Assembly (NCBI GenBank): GCA_000708835.1
Contig: DF237057.1
Span: 1-64,000, forward strand
Source: Klebsormidium nitens
Taxonomy: Eukaryota; Streptophyta; Klebsormidiophyceae; Klebsormidiales; Klebsormidiaceae
DNA: 64,000 nucleotides
Direction of reading: 5' to 3'
Each line of letters opens with the position of its first letter. Positions within the stretch are counted from its first letter, which is position 1. Below the pieces are notes generated by a model. That model was not told the DNA's origin, made no database searches, and saw nothing but the letters and a program-made list of their open reading frames with translations. The position numbers were made by a program, and so were the translations under genes. Positions 12,730 to 24,707 of the stretch are shown here, piece by piece.

Positions 12730-13383
12730 CATTGGAGGAACGATGGTGGTCCAATATGACGGCTCCGCTGCATTTGTGAAGTCTTGGATTTTGAAGTCGA
12801 GCAGCTCGTGTAGACCCGCTTCAATAACGGTCACATCAAGCAAGCACAGTAGGAACACAGAAATGATGGTTGTGTGTACTGTACTGTATTAGCCAAAGAC
12901 AGGGGCGCATTCAGACCTCTACTCTTGTATCCAAGTACTTTTCGCTACTGAGTTAGACCACTGGACAAACTCGACAAGCAGGCAAGAAGGAAGGGTGAGC
13001 CCATTGACGGTAGTGGGCCCCTGACGGTAGTGTGACGTTGCGCATGCTTTCTGTCAATGGTGTATGCTGCTGAGGTGAGTGTCCAAATCCATCCATGCAG
13101 TTGGTTGGCATCTTTAAGGCCTGCGCTGCAAAATTGCTGTGCAAATGGAGAGGCACAAGTTTGGATAGGCGCTTTAAGTTGGAGCAGGATCAGGAGAGTT
13201 GCTAGGTGGTTGGGCGCCCAAAGTCCCTTTCTGCTTTGAAGAGATCATGCACGATCTCGCTCACATCTGAAGTTAGGTTGTTATTCAGGTCCGCTTTTGC
13301 ACAGTTCCTTTGCTTCATCGGTGGAAAAGTCATCCTAAGGATTGACCAGTCAACCTGGTCATACAGATTATTTTGGCAATATA

Positions 13384-13933
13384 TCATATTTTCGATGACT
13401 GAGTCTGGGACGCCCCTTTTCTTTTGTAGCAAGGGTGACATCTGTCATACATATTCAAATCACCTCGACTTTCTCTTCCACGGTTTTGCGAAGAGCTGCC
13501 CATATGAACCCTCGGATCCTGCTGTTTGCGACCACACTCACTGCTCAGCCTCTTCTGTGTCTGATACCACACACAAATAGTTAGGCCCAGCACAAAGACG
13601 CCTGCAAAAACGTAATCATTCATCACACTGTTTTCGTCAAACTGCCAGATACCTATTGCAAAGTTTGTCAAGGCGTGACCTACCCTTCAAATATGGCTGG
13701 CCGTTCTCGAAAATTGATGACTTCTTCCCTTCAAGTTGAATCACATAGTCTCGTTGTCTGCTGTCAGGTGCTGCCTTTTGAGAATGTCGAGATGATGCAA
13801 GAGGCATCATCGTCAACACCAGTCGGACTTCGCTGGTCAATGTTTGGTTGGTCGAGAAACAGAACGGGTCCTCTAACGTCTCATTGGCGAAAGAAAGGGA
13901 GGCATCAAAAGGACAGGACGCGCTGATATACAT
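13384..13933 (-). CDS. Weak two-exon candidate, possible single-pass membrane protein
   Basis: Exon 13684-13933 starts with ATG and ends at donor g|gtaggt. Exon 13384-13601 follows acceptor gtttttgcag and ends at TGA. Phase 1 joins phase 1, giving 155 residues. After the junction comes a hydrophobic stretch, GVFVLGLTICVWY, followed by a basic tail. The first 84 residues have alternating hydrophobic residues, as in a beta-rich domain. No family is recognised, codon bias is weaker than in neighbouring genes, and the hydrophobic segment is short for a membrane span. It may be chance. Confidence 0.3.
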
Positions 13934-15417
13934 CTTGACGGGGGGTGACCAAGGTCTAAAAACGGCATGCTACAATGTAAATGTACGATCAAAATGATTA
14001 GCTGTATGTTATCACTGTATCACGTTTGCATGTGGAAACTTTGAAGGTACTGACTTCTTCAGTCTCTTGCATGAGCATGTGTTCTGATAGTGGCATATGG
14101 TATCATTAGCGCGGCGCAGTCCATGCAATGATGCTTGCAATCAATGTATACCGCAGTCCAATTGCATGCACTGAGCTGCCAAACGCAATCGCGTTTGATC
14201 ACCCATATGATACCACATTCATCAGATATACTCAATCATTCAGTGCCCATAATTTCATGCCGCCACAGCTAAAACGTGGAGATTCCAAATTTATGATTGA
14301 ACGCGATATATTAGTTGGCCGCCTCAGTAAGATTCAGCCGGATGGGAGGGCGGCATGGGGGCCGCCGACTCTGGTCGTATCGAATTTAGTACCCGGCCAA
14401 CTGGATATGCATTTTGACCGCAAATTATTAGTATTAAAGCTGTATCTAGATCTACGGCATGCGGACTATAATCATGCATGAGCTATCGGACTATGGCAGC
14501 TTCTGTCAGGGTATGCAATATGCACGCACCGCAATGGGCCCGGCCGATGAGTCCTGCACATGATCGACACAACTGAGCATTGACATGCCAGACGATCGCG
14601 GCCCCATGAGCCTGCGCCCTATAATGGAAACACTAGTACATTTGCGCTCATGGCCTTGCAATGATAGAGTCTCCATCATGATAAACCACGGAAGGCATAG
14701 TTAGTATCCGTGCTCAGCGCTCATCAAGCGAGACGGTCTTGCATGATCAGGCTGGAACGCCGCCCGACCGCTCTCGCATAATCCTTCGTTATCACATGCC
14801 TTTCTACAAGAGAACTTTGCGTGCAAGAAAGGTGCGCAGTTCAAGAACAGCCTCCAAAGAGGACACAATCATGCGCCAACGTACTCGTACTTCAAGGTGA
14901 TATAACTGACGCACACACACCCTTAGGTCTCAAGCCACCATTGACCGCAAATTTCCGGCTCCTCTTTCATTCCGTTTCCGGCCCCACCCGCGCCCCTCCC
15001 GCACAGCCTCCAAGTCAACTGCCACGGCGCCGCTGACCCGTATCTTCCGTTTGGGCTTGCCCAAGTTATCGGCTCCCCCCTTCAGTCTGTCCATCATTGC
15101 GTTCAACCTGCAAGACGGGAAAGAATCGAATCGCTCCTCGCTCTAGTTAGGCAAAAGCCACCTGCTGCGGAACGAGGCAGCTTTGCGGGAACGTTGTTTG
15201 GAAGTACGTGAAGAGGTGATGCAATCTGCCGGAAGCTTCGCAAGCACATAAATGAATTGACAGGAAAAGACATCTTCTCAGCGTTAATCTGGGGTCACAG
15301 GAGTGCAGCCTGGACCTTGATCGAATCACTACAATATCTCTTGACCCCTTTTGCCGTCGGTCGGAGAAGTTACTTCGCATTAAATGCATGATGCGTTTAC
15401 TTGCATGCTTTGCGGGA
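13934..15417. other. Intergenic, no gene seen
   Basis: About 1.5 kb with no supported exon. The stretch 14,000-14,800 is comparatively AT-rich and dense in CATG, TGCA and ATAT words, unlike flanking coding DNA. An open frame at 14128-14481 in it has no splice sites or recognisable motif. It could be a decayed insertion. Confidence 0.5.
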
Positions 15418-18400
15418 TTATAGCTTTACGGTTCCAGCAGCATCCAATCTCCCATCCAACCTGGTTCTTCTCTGAAGTAAACTGGTTTCTTTTGTGACTC
15501 CCCTAACCCACCTCGTTTCTTTTGTGAGACGGTTGAAGAACGCCCGTTCCGCCGCCTCCCCCCGGCCGAGGCTCTCCTGGATCGGTGGCAAAGGCGGCTG
15601 GCCGAAGTTGGTCCTCGGGGGATTGTACCGGGTGAGCTTCAGTCCTTCAAGCAGGCGCTCTTGCTCAATGGGCTGACCCCGGGGCATCGCCCGGAGGACG
15701 CGCTTCTCTTCGCGGGCTTCGAGAGCGGACCTGAAGCGAAGTCGTAAAACGTTCCGTTACGGGCTACATATTTCAATTCATGGTTGGGGGTTTCAGGGTT
15801 TTTAAACGGTTCTTTGGGTATCAATCGCACTGTCTTCGGGAGGTAGTGGTTTAAGAAGGGGCGAGACACAGATTGCGCAGGCACGGAGTGGGTGGCCCGA
15901 GAAGAAAGAAGTTGGCAGAGCTTGGAAACGTACCGCTGCGGGCACCTTGCGGGTTGCAGAAGGCGCTTACTTGAGCGTTGATTATTAAGAGCGACTGGGC
16001 GAATAAATCAACGCTGACAGAACGTCGACTCGAATTTTAAAGAGAGAGCGGGACGGCACAACATGCGGAAGCGACCACAAAACGACAGACCAGCGAAAGT
16101 GAAGCGGAGAACCTGTTTTCACGTGCGTGTGGCGCTTGACTTGTTTCGAATAAAACCCGGTCACCGTCCTTCCACTGTTTTCAAGGCGAATTTCATACCG
16201 GAAAGCCTGCCCTCGGTAGACAGCAACGAAGGCAGATATTGGTTATCTACGTTGCTTGGCCTACACTTTTGAGTGGAAAACCAATGGGGGAAAAAAAGAG
16301 CCGCTAAGTCCCTCCAACTTTCTTAACGTTCATCGCCGACCCTAAAGACATATTCCTGCAACAAAGCCAACTGGAAGGAAGAAAGAGGACCACCAACAAG
16401 AGGCTTGCACCGCTCATTTGGACCCCTCTGAAGCGGCTTAAAGAGGGCATATGACTGGGGCGGGCGTCAGCGTCAGCACAGGTTACCGTTCAACATTAGT
16501 ACGCACTCGGGGACAGAGGCCGAGACGCTTGTCTTTCGGCGACAGAAGAGGAACCTGCTGAGCAGCCGCCCCTCTGTGACGTCATTCAGATGCGTCTAAA
16601 AACGCCTTTTCTAAGCTCACCTCCCTTCCACTCTTCCGAAGTCGAACCCGGGTGTGCGCGCGCGCATGGGCGCGTCGTCCAGGTGGTGCTCCATGAAGTG
16701 GCCCTCGCCATACAGCTCAATCGCGTCAGCGCGTGCGTCAGCCCACTCCCATCTGCAACACAAGATTGGTCACGACGTCAGCACCTTGCAACAAAGTCGA
16801 TTCCCCCTCGCTTAGTGACAGCAGCAGATTGCTCCAGTGCCGCCGGTTCAAGAGCGCCGTTCCACAATTCTGGAACAAGTCAAAAGAAAGGCTTCACTAA
16901 AGCAATTGTGACACGGATCCTTACCTGGGCCGGTCTCGGCTGAAGTCCACCTCCGGCGCCCGTTTTCTGACCGGTCCGAGTTCTAGCCTCAACAGCAGAT
17001 TGTTCCCCAATTCTGCCCGGTCTAAGACCTCCATTTCCCGGGCAGGCCAAAACGAAGGTAGTCAAGGAATGGTTAACTAAACCAGACGCTTACCTCGGTC
17101 GGTCTCGGCTGAAGTCCACCTCCGGCGCCCTTCTTCTAACCGGTCCGAGTTCCGGTCGCAGCAGCAGATTGTTCCCCAGTTCCGCCCGGTCCAAAAGCGC
17201 CACTTCTCCGGGGAGCCAGCGGTCCGACGCGCGTCCGAAGTCCGCAGCCGCGGCCGCGCGCCGCCGCGCCGCGTCGCCCGGCTCGGCGGCGTGGACGGCC
17301 AGGATGAGCTGGTCGCCTTCCATCGACGGCTCGTATGGATCTGCGACAAAGTCAATGGTTGAAGTTTGGAGTCCGCAAAGACTTTTCATTAAGGAATCAG
17401 TCATCAACCGGGAGATCCGCTCTTTTGTCTGAGGAGGTGGGGGGCAAATTGGGGGCACACCAAAAAGTTGTAGCAGACGGACGGAGGGGAGTGAGCTGGA
17501 CAATACCTGAAGATAGATCCAAGTTAGACTTGCCCCTTACAGACATACTCCTTAGAAGAAGGCCCTGACAAGGCTTGTAAGTGACATCTGAGTCGCCGAC
17601 AAAGACCCAGTTTGAACAGGTTCCCGGAGAACGTGAGTCTGAACCTTGTCGGTTGGCAGCTCCGCCGGATCGCCGTCGACTCTCCAGCCTCTTTATTAAT
17701 ACCTCAGCCGCTCAGACTCGTCAGAATCTTCTCATGTCCTACTGATACGCAAGCCATTGGAGATTCTTGATGAGAGCAGTTTTCAAATTGCGGAACATTT
17801 ACTCTATTCGACCGTACTCAGGAGTCTCGCCCAACTCACCCAGTATTGCGCGAGTCGGGCCTGAAACAAAGTCCACCGCCGGCGCTCTTCTTTCCCCAAC
17901 TCTAGTTACGTCGTAACAGCCGGCATCGAGGTCTCCAGCTCCGGTCGGTTGCGTTACGGTCTCGTGGCCCGTTTGTGCGGCCAGGCGGACGGACGGAACG
18001 GCGGGCCGGAATGCGGCATTGTTCGTATCGTAGTCGAGGTCCTGCGAATCAGAAAAGATGGGAAAGTAATGTTTAAAATAGCGAGTAAGATGCGACGTTT
18101 ACTTCGAGTCTCTGGTCCGAGCTCCGTCCGGCCTTCTGCTCTTGTGCGGGAAGGCGGACTGGCGGAATGGCTGGCCGGAGCGCGCATGTTCTCAGGCATA
18201 TGGCTGAAAGGACAAGGTAATCGGAGACTACAAGAAACAAAAGCGACTGACCTGCGACAAGCAGCTCTGTTTTTGTAAAAACAAGCTGGGCTTGTTACTG
18301 AGCAATTACAAACCCCCAACCTTCACTCGTACATAAGATCAAAGAAACACGTTCTGCCTTTGCTTCGTCACTCCAACCGTGGTCAAGCATCGCAAACTCC

Positions 18401-21400
18401 TTCGACGATTGAAACGCCCTCTCACCATGAAAAAAACCGCATAGGTCGAGATAGAGCAATGGCAAGTTGCATAGGCACTCACCGTAAACCGCTCGCGCTG
18501 CTCCTCCCGCCGCCCGACCATTTTGTCCATGTCGGACAGCGTCCAATGATGCGGACGCACTAGCCCGTCCGATACTGCCAACTCCGGTTGGTCATCCCAC
18601 GCGTTTCTCGGACCATTTGCCACGTGTCCCCTATATCTCTCAAACCCTGGAACCCTGACCGTTGCCCTGACGGCCTCGTCCGAGAGAGGGTACTCGCCTA
18701 ACCCGGCCGCTAACCGCTCCCCGTCCGGTAAACCGGTCTCCGTAATCCGGTTTCGCGCCTGCATGCGGCTCATGTCGACGCCGTCCAATGGCCGCCGCTT
18801 GGTTAGGGTCAGGTTAGGCTCGTAGTAACCCACTTCCGGACCGGGAAGCTCCCGGTGCAGCCCCTCCGATGGAACTGGGTTAATGATAACCGAGGGTGCT
18901 GAGGGCTTAACCGCGTCCCACCCGGCATCAACATCTAGAAGCAACCGGTCGCCCTCTAACCGTTTCCTAACACGCTTTGCTAACTCCCTCCCTTTAGCCA
19001 ATGCAAAATCGACAGTTGTCGCATCCAATCCGATCGGTCGGCCCATGTCATACGCGCCCACATCTGGACCGTCCGATGAGCCGTGGTCGTCGATCCAACG
19101 GTTCGGATGTGCGCTCATGTGTACTGTGGGCACGTGTGGTTTCAACGGCAGGTCTGCGTCCGGATCCAAGAATCTGGTCCGCCGGTTCGGACCGTCCGCA
19201 CTTTGCGGGCGTCCGGTTTGTCTGTCAATTGGAACCATTTGAGGCGGCCTGCACAATAAAGAAGGGATCAAGTTTGTCGTTGCTCAAGAAGTTTTGACAG
19301 GGCACAACAGAGAATAAAATCGAAGAGATTGTTGCTCCTTTATTGCTTCCAGCCGGTTCTTTGTAGCTCCCTTGTTGTTTATGTCAAACAGGAGCACTTC
19401 TCAAGGTCACGTAGAATCTCAGAGAAAGTCAAGAGACTCGAAGGAGGCGCTGCTTGAGAAGGACTACTATTTGAAGGATACTGGCTCCGACTTTCTGCTT
19501 CGTTGTCATTCCGGTTCGCTATGCAATCCGTAAGTCTTTTCGAATCGAAGAAACGGCAGAAGAACGATCCTAGTGAGCCGCTCAGACAGTGATCTAAGCT
19601 GCGACCTGACGAGCTTTCCGAAGCCTTTGTACGAAGCGGTACAGGAAAACGAAGAACCTGGCATGGATTGGCCAAAACGAACAGAGTAGGATAAAGAACA
19701 AGGCTGGATTGGTAGGCAATTTGAACCTAATTTGAAGTTTCTCAAGGCGGACGCCGGGAATTTACGTGAAACCAGGGCTTCGAACTAGCAAGGCAAAAAA
19801 CTCACAACAGCCAAAAGCAAGCTCGAGGTTCTCCGGCCCCCTGCGAAAACCGTTCTTTCCAAAGCACTTTTTTCCTCACTCCCTCACCTCCATCTCGTCG
19901 CTTCTAAGCCTCCATCAACGTCCAATTCCATTCCATACCCGTCCCCCTCGCTGACGTCACCCCCGAGCCTCCGCTCGCTTCCGTGCCCAAAGTCCGCCAC
20001 CCTAGTTGCCGCCTCGACCAACTCAAAGTGCACCGAGTAGTCCCGCCGGTCCACGTCACGCGCTGTGACGTCAGCGTGACGTCGGCCGGTTTGGGCGTCG
20101 AAGCCGAGCGCGAGCCCGGTGCGGCGCTTGACGAACGAGATGCGGACGTCCAGCGGGCGGCGGCCGTCCCAGGTGCGCCGGACGGGGAGCGATGCGGACA
20201 CCTGGGGCAGAAAGAAACGTTCAAATAGAGGACGGCACCCAAATACCGTACCTGTATTTGATTTCGGCACCTTCGACCCCGATTGATCAACCATGCAACT
20301 TTTGTTCTTTTCGGCAGACGTGTAGTTACCTGCTAGTATAGCCAATTGTGAACCGCTATCGCTGCAAAAAATTCCGGAACTTTCGGCAGGCCAGATAACT
20401 AAAACCTTTGCCGAAATCAAGCACAGGTACGGTAGCCGCTCAGAAAACACCATGCTTTGGTTTTCAGTATTCACGAAATGCTTAATTGATCGTAAGCATC
20501 TTTTTCATAACTTCAAATATTGAAACGATCTTTGGTAAACACCTCTACGAGTACCCACCATTGGCTGAGAGTCTCCTGCGACAAAACAGTTCGTTCCGCT
20601 TTCCGCGGAACGGAACGCGTCTTATGAGCGAGCACGCATTCCTCACCGGAACGAAACTCCAGGCCGGCGGCCGCGGCCGCGTCAGTCGGACCGCCGCGGA
20701 CAGCTCCTCCAGGGCCGTCCGGATGCCGTCAGCTGACGTCAGCGAAGCGTCAGCCCACCGCCGCGCCATCGCGCCGAAGGCGGCGCTGGGCACGTGCCGT
20801 TGGAGGTGCCTGCGCGCGCGTAAGTGGAACATCGGAGGGTGCGACTGCGGCGTTCGTCAGCGTTTTGCTAATGTCAAGCGTTGTTCGACCCTTTCTCCAA
20901 AGTTACTGTTTTGAATGAGAAAGCGAAAAAGCATTAGCCTATCTGCGGAGCACTCTGGGAGTCGCTTAATCCACACCAGGCCCAAATCGGAAGATGTGAC
21001 TTCAAAAGGCTTGACTTATGGAAAAAGTTGGCTCGTCGATTTTGTCGTGTTATTTTGTCAGCGCTCTGAGGGCCTTGTTACGTAGGAGTAAGTCAGTAGG
21101 ATGTAAATATGACAAACCGCTTTTGAGTATCGAGTCAACGCTTGCAAGACTCAGTGCTACTGTGCTCAGATTGAATAGCAGAAGTTCTTGAACATTCAAA
21201 GCATTGACAAACCTTTGCTCGTGCTTCTCCAGTCTCCATTACCAGATGAGTTTACTTCTGCGGACTGGCTAATAGCTGAGGATTCTTTTTCTAAATTTCA
21301 CTCCGCTAACAATCCCGCGTCTCCAGAAAATGCCACGTCTCTCGTCCCGACCATCAGACGTGGCAAATGTCCGAAAGAAAAGTGAGGGACAGCCGTATAC

Positions 21401-24396
21401 GTACAGGTAGTGCCAGCATGGCCAAAACCACAGTCTGAAGCATACATATCAAAGTCAACCGTCGAAGCAATCGGTACGTTGATTAGCGTTGCGCATTCCT
21501 TTTCTTACCGCCACGCCTGAGCCAGTGCGTATTGCCCCGGCCCCGGTTGCTTCGCCCGTCTCAGTCGCACCGTCACGCTTTCCTCCTTGCCAACCCGTCC
21601 GGTAGCCCGTCCGAACTCGAGCGCTCCCTCCGTCCGAGGCCGTACGAGCGTTTCATTTGGGGTCAACTGTCGCAGGGGTCTGGTTTGCGGCTTTGCGGGA
21701 GACCCCTGATTCGTAGGCGGGGAGAACTTCCATGCGGGGTGACGCGGGAAGAGGGGAGCTGGCAAAGAGGTCGGGAATACAAATAAAAACGCGAGACGAA
21801 TCGTGCATTGAAATTTTAGTGCGATCTTGGATCAAAATTGTGGTGTTTCTGGATGCCACATTTCTAACCTGGTCCGACAGGACTGTTCAAACGACATGGC
21901 ATGGCAGGAAACGTACAGATCGAGAAGAAGAGACTAAAAAGGTGAGTCTGTAAGTAAGATCAATAGTAAACAACTCCGTAAAGCAGATACCAATCACGTA
22001 GAGTGCGTCTTGTATCACGAAGACTTGAAATGATTACCCACCTTGCGCGAAGGAGTGATTGGAATCAAGGCCAGAAACCGGACCTGCTGACGTCATACCG
22101 ACCCCGTGCCAGTGGAAGCAAGGAGAAGCCGGGAACTAACATTGCTGACGTCACTTTGAGCGCTGCGCGCAACTCACTGGGGTCTGGAGACGGGAGCACC
22201 CCTCGGGGTGTATCCATCGGGGAGGCGGTTCCCAGGCTGGAAGCCGCCGAGCGTGACGTCAGCAGCTGCGAGTTTTCCGGACTGAGGGGCTTCGGACGGT
22301 CCGCACCGGCCGGCTTCTTGTATGGAAGGGCGCCCTTGACGCGTGGCTCCAGGGCGCGGTAGTTTGGCTCCAGCTGAGCGGAAGGATTTGGGTTGAGTCA
22401 AGGTCTAAGGTCTAGTGTAAAGTCTACATAAGCGGTTGGATGTATTTAACGGTTGAGAGGTTCTGAGATGAATCTTTTAAGGCGTTTTAAGCTGAGCACG
22501 TATCTTACTCAGCAAGCTCGTCATCAAGATTGTTTCCATCTCCTGCCTTCGTTCGCTCCCAAAAGACACGCGTCGGTTCCATCTGTGAGCAGCATAGATG
22601 TCAGGACTCCCCAAGCCAAATTCTCTTCGACACAATGAGGTACAAGGCATACGTTTGCTCAACAAGAGAGTGATCCGCACCAATTAAAATCCTGCAAACA
22701 GCATACCTCTATTCTCGTTTGATTCTCTTTGTCGTCCTCCTCCACAAACCGGGGCGGCCCTGATCCAAACCCGACGACCCCCTTGACCCGCTTGCTGACC
22801 GCGCCCAGCGCCCGGGTTAAGTCCAGGGTTAGCAGCTGACCCTCCTCCGTCCTCCTTGCTCTACCCGGCTCTTCGCGTGAAACCATGGTAGCAAACCCGA
22901 CAGCGGGGACCCGTTTCTGAACCGGTTTCAAGTCTACGTCGTAGAAACCTGGCCCCAGTGTGCTCTTTTCCTCGCCAATCTCGTTAGTTCCTTCACTCTT
23001 TTCTTCTGATAAGACCAAGCGCGTTTCTCCGAAACAGTCCACATTCGCACCCGACTTTCGACAAAGGCTGTCCAAAACGCTGCGCTCAGCGGCCTGCCGA
23101 ACGCCGTCATTAGAATCAGTACCGCAGCCCCGCCGTTTCTTCCCCCGGCCGCTGACCGGTTTTCCGAAAGACGTCCCCGGGACCCTCTTATGCACGAGCT
23201 TATACTCTGGCTCGTAAACCATATCCGTAGTGGGCATCGATTGCGTAACCAGTTCTTCAATATTGGTTCTCCGGGGGGGCGCTTTAGCAAACGGCGGAGC
23301 AAGTTTCGGGTTCAAGGTTTGCGCCTGCTTAGGGTTTGGGTTTGCTTCAGTGAGCACTATCTTGCCACCCGCCTCAGCAGATTCTGTAGACGCCGTCGAA
23401 ACTGCAGAGATAGGCAAAGCTCTCGTCAGCTGCAGATGACGTCAGCCACTATTGGAGTCAGGTTCAGATGAGCCGATGAAGGCATCAAGCTGGAGGTCCA
23501 ACACTTGCAAGGTCGACATCCACAGAAATTCGTGGAACGGACTTCAAATAGCAAGCAGTGTATCGCAAAATATTGATGACGTATACACAAATACACTCCA
23601 GCTCAATCAGGAGCTTCGATGGAGACAGCAGCGAGACCGCTGTGAGTATATTCCTCGCATGCAGCCTGCCAGTCGTCTCTTAAAGCGGCTGTTGTGGTGG
23701 AGTCTTTAGGGAAGCACACATACCTTCAGGAAACCTTGGAGTCCTTGAGAACGTGAACGCTGCTTTCTTCGGACGCACGATCGCGTCCCCCTTCTCCAAT
23801 CCATCTCGTCCGTCCTCTTGCGGAACCCCTCCGTTATCCAAACCCCGCCCACAAACCTTTTCTCGTTCGCTTTGGTTTCCCAAACCATCTTCGTCAGCCA
23901 CCAAGTTCAGCTTATTGTCCACCAGACTTTCACCCTCGCTTTGGTTAGCCAAACCCTCGCCACTAACCTCCCCAAGTTCCTGGGCCGCGTTGTTCCATTC
24001 CCGTTCCCAGCCCTCCAAGCCCCCGGACCTTGGAACGGTCTCCGCTTTCCACGATACACAGCGATCCGCCCAGTTCCGCTGATTCCGCTCCTCAAGCCTC
24101 CCAGCAGATGGCAGAACCGCAGAAGCCCCCAGAGTGTCAATTCCTACCGTTGCCCCATCTTGCTTCGCCCTGGGGTGCTCCCACGTGTCCCACGGTTGAG
24201 ACGGCACGTGCTCATTCGCAAAGCCGGTTCGCCAATAGGAATTTCCACCTGCGATGCTGCCACGTGGCAGCATGGCACTGGCCTCCCATTCGCGGCTCAG
24301 GCGAGCCGTTTCTTGATCGAAGACGTCGAGCTCCGCGAGCAGCTGCGCGACTTGGTCCGCTGCCGAGTGTGGCGCCGAGCAGTATCCGGTTGCCAT
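15418..24396 (-). CDS. PG-rich (STPG/SHIPPO-like) repeat protein, probable axonemal, 11 exons
   Basis: Exons in transcript order: 24396-23724, 23401-22707, 22373-22178, 21758-21509, 20809-20647, 20201-19888, 19248-18483, 18041-17840, 17340-17094, 16752-16621, 15730-15418. All are GT-AG and phase-consistent, giving 1,316 residues. An in-frame TAG precedes the ATG. The protein repeats a degenerate motif in which P-G-x-Y is followed about 10 residues later by K-R-x-P-x-V-x-F. Instances: EYKLVHKRVPGTSFG (289-303), LGPGFYDVDLKPVQKRVPAV (from 373), PGPGQY (593-598), DGPDVGAYDMGR (about 823), LPGPEVGYYEPNLTLTKRR (898-916), GDLDAGCYDV (1055-1064) with RRAPAVDF, and PEVDFSRDRPR (about 1159). PGPG-Y repeats typify sperm-tail/outer-dense-fibre microtubule proteins, so an axonemal role is inferred. 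The C-terminal exon (REEKRVLRAM...) looks helical. Three extra half-exon copies lie in its introns. Confidence 0.75.
16785..17045 (-). pseudogene. Two ghost copies of the 3' half of the PG-gene exon at 17094-17340
   Basis: The exon tail at 17094-17215 is repeated downstream at about 16925-17045 and in shorter form at 16785-16869. Copy one still encodes LDRAELGNNLLLRLELG and RKRAPEVDFSRDRPR and keeps its gtaagg donor, but I find no acceptor of the right phase. Copy two has a good acceptor (cttgttccag), an open frame ending KRGGIDFVAR and a gtgctg donor. Its phase (1 in, 2 out) equals that of the real exon, so it could replace that exon but not join it. Confidence 0.75.
18103..18203 (-). pseudogene. 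Ghost copy of the 5' half of the PG-gene exon at 17840-18041
   Basis: The copy encodes LRPAIPPVRLPAQ, matching FRPAVPSVRLAAQ in the real exon. It has a good acceptor (tgtcctttcag) and a donor (gaa|gtaaac). Its phase (1 in, 0 out) does not fit the preceding exon, which ends in phase 0, while the real exon accepts phase 0 directly. Inclusion would shift the frame, so it is a non-functional or poison exon. Confidence 0.65.
24254..24273. repeat. Perfect 20-bp palindrome with central CACGTG
   Basis: ATGCTGCCAC followed by its exact reverse complement, inside the first exon of the PG-rich gene. The core CACGTG is the G-box/E-box bound by plant bZIP and bHLH factors. It lies about 130 bases inside the coding sequence, so any regulatory role is speculative. 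Confidence 0.7.
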
Positions 24397-24707
24397 GTTT
24401 CTGAATTCGCTCTAGTTCCGCTCTTTGCCGAAGGGCTGCTGACTAAGGAATCACTTCGATCAGAGGATCCGGATGCTGGCTCGATAAATCTCTTCAAATG
24501 AAGTTTGGACCCCGGATAGTGTCCTGCCTGGAAACGCTGATAGCGAGTCTGCGCGCTTATTTAGTAGAGATATCTAGTTGAAGAATTTGGTCGGATCGGT
24601 TGAGCTTGAGATTAAGTGCTGCGATCGTGCAGGACCGTTCTGGCGATTTTGCCCCTTTTCACTAAGAAGTAGCAATGGGACCCGATCGGAAGCGCCAGAG
24701 CTGACGA

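Noticed and set aside
14128-14481. 117-codon + open frame
   Set aside because: No motif, no splice context, and it lies in AT-rich non-coding-like DNA.
15481-15747. Open + strand frame with GC-rich third positions (RRLPPAEALLDRWQRRLAEV...)
   Set aside because: It is antisense to the last exon of the PG-rich gene, which has a good acceptor, matching phase and a stop. The + frame has no ATG and no upstream partner exon.
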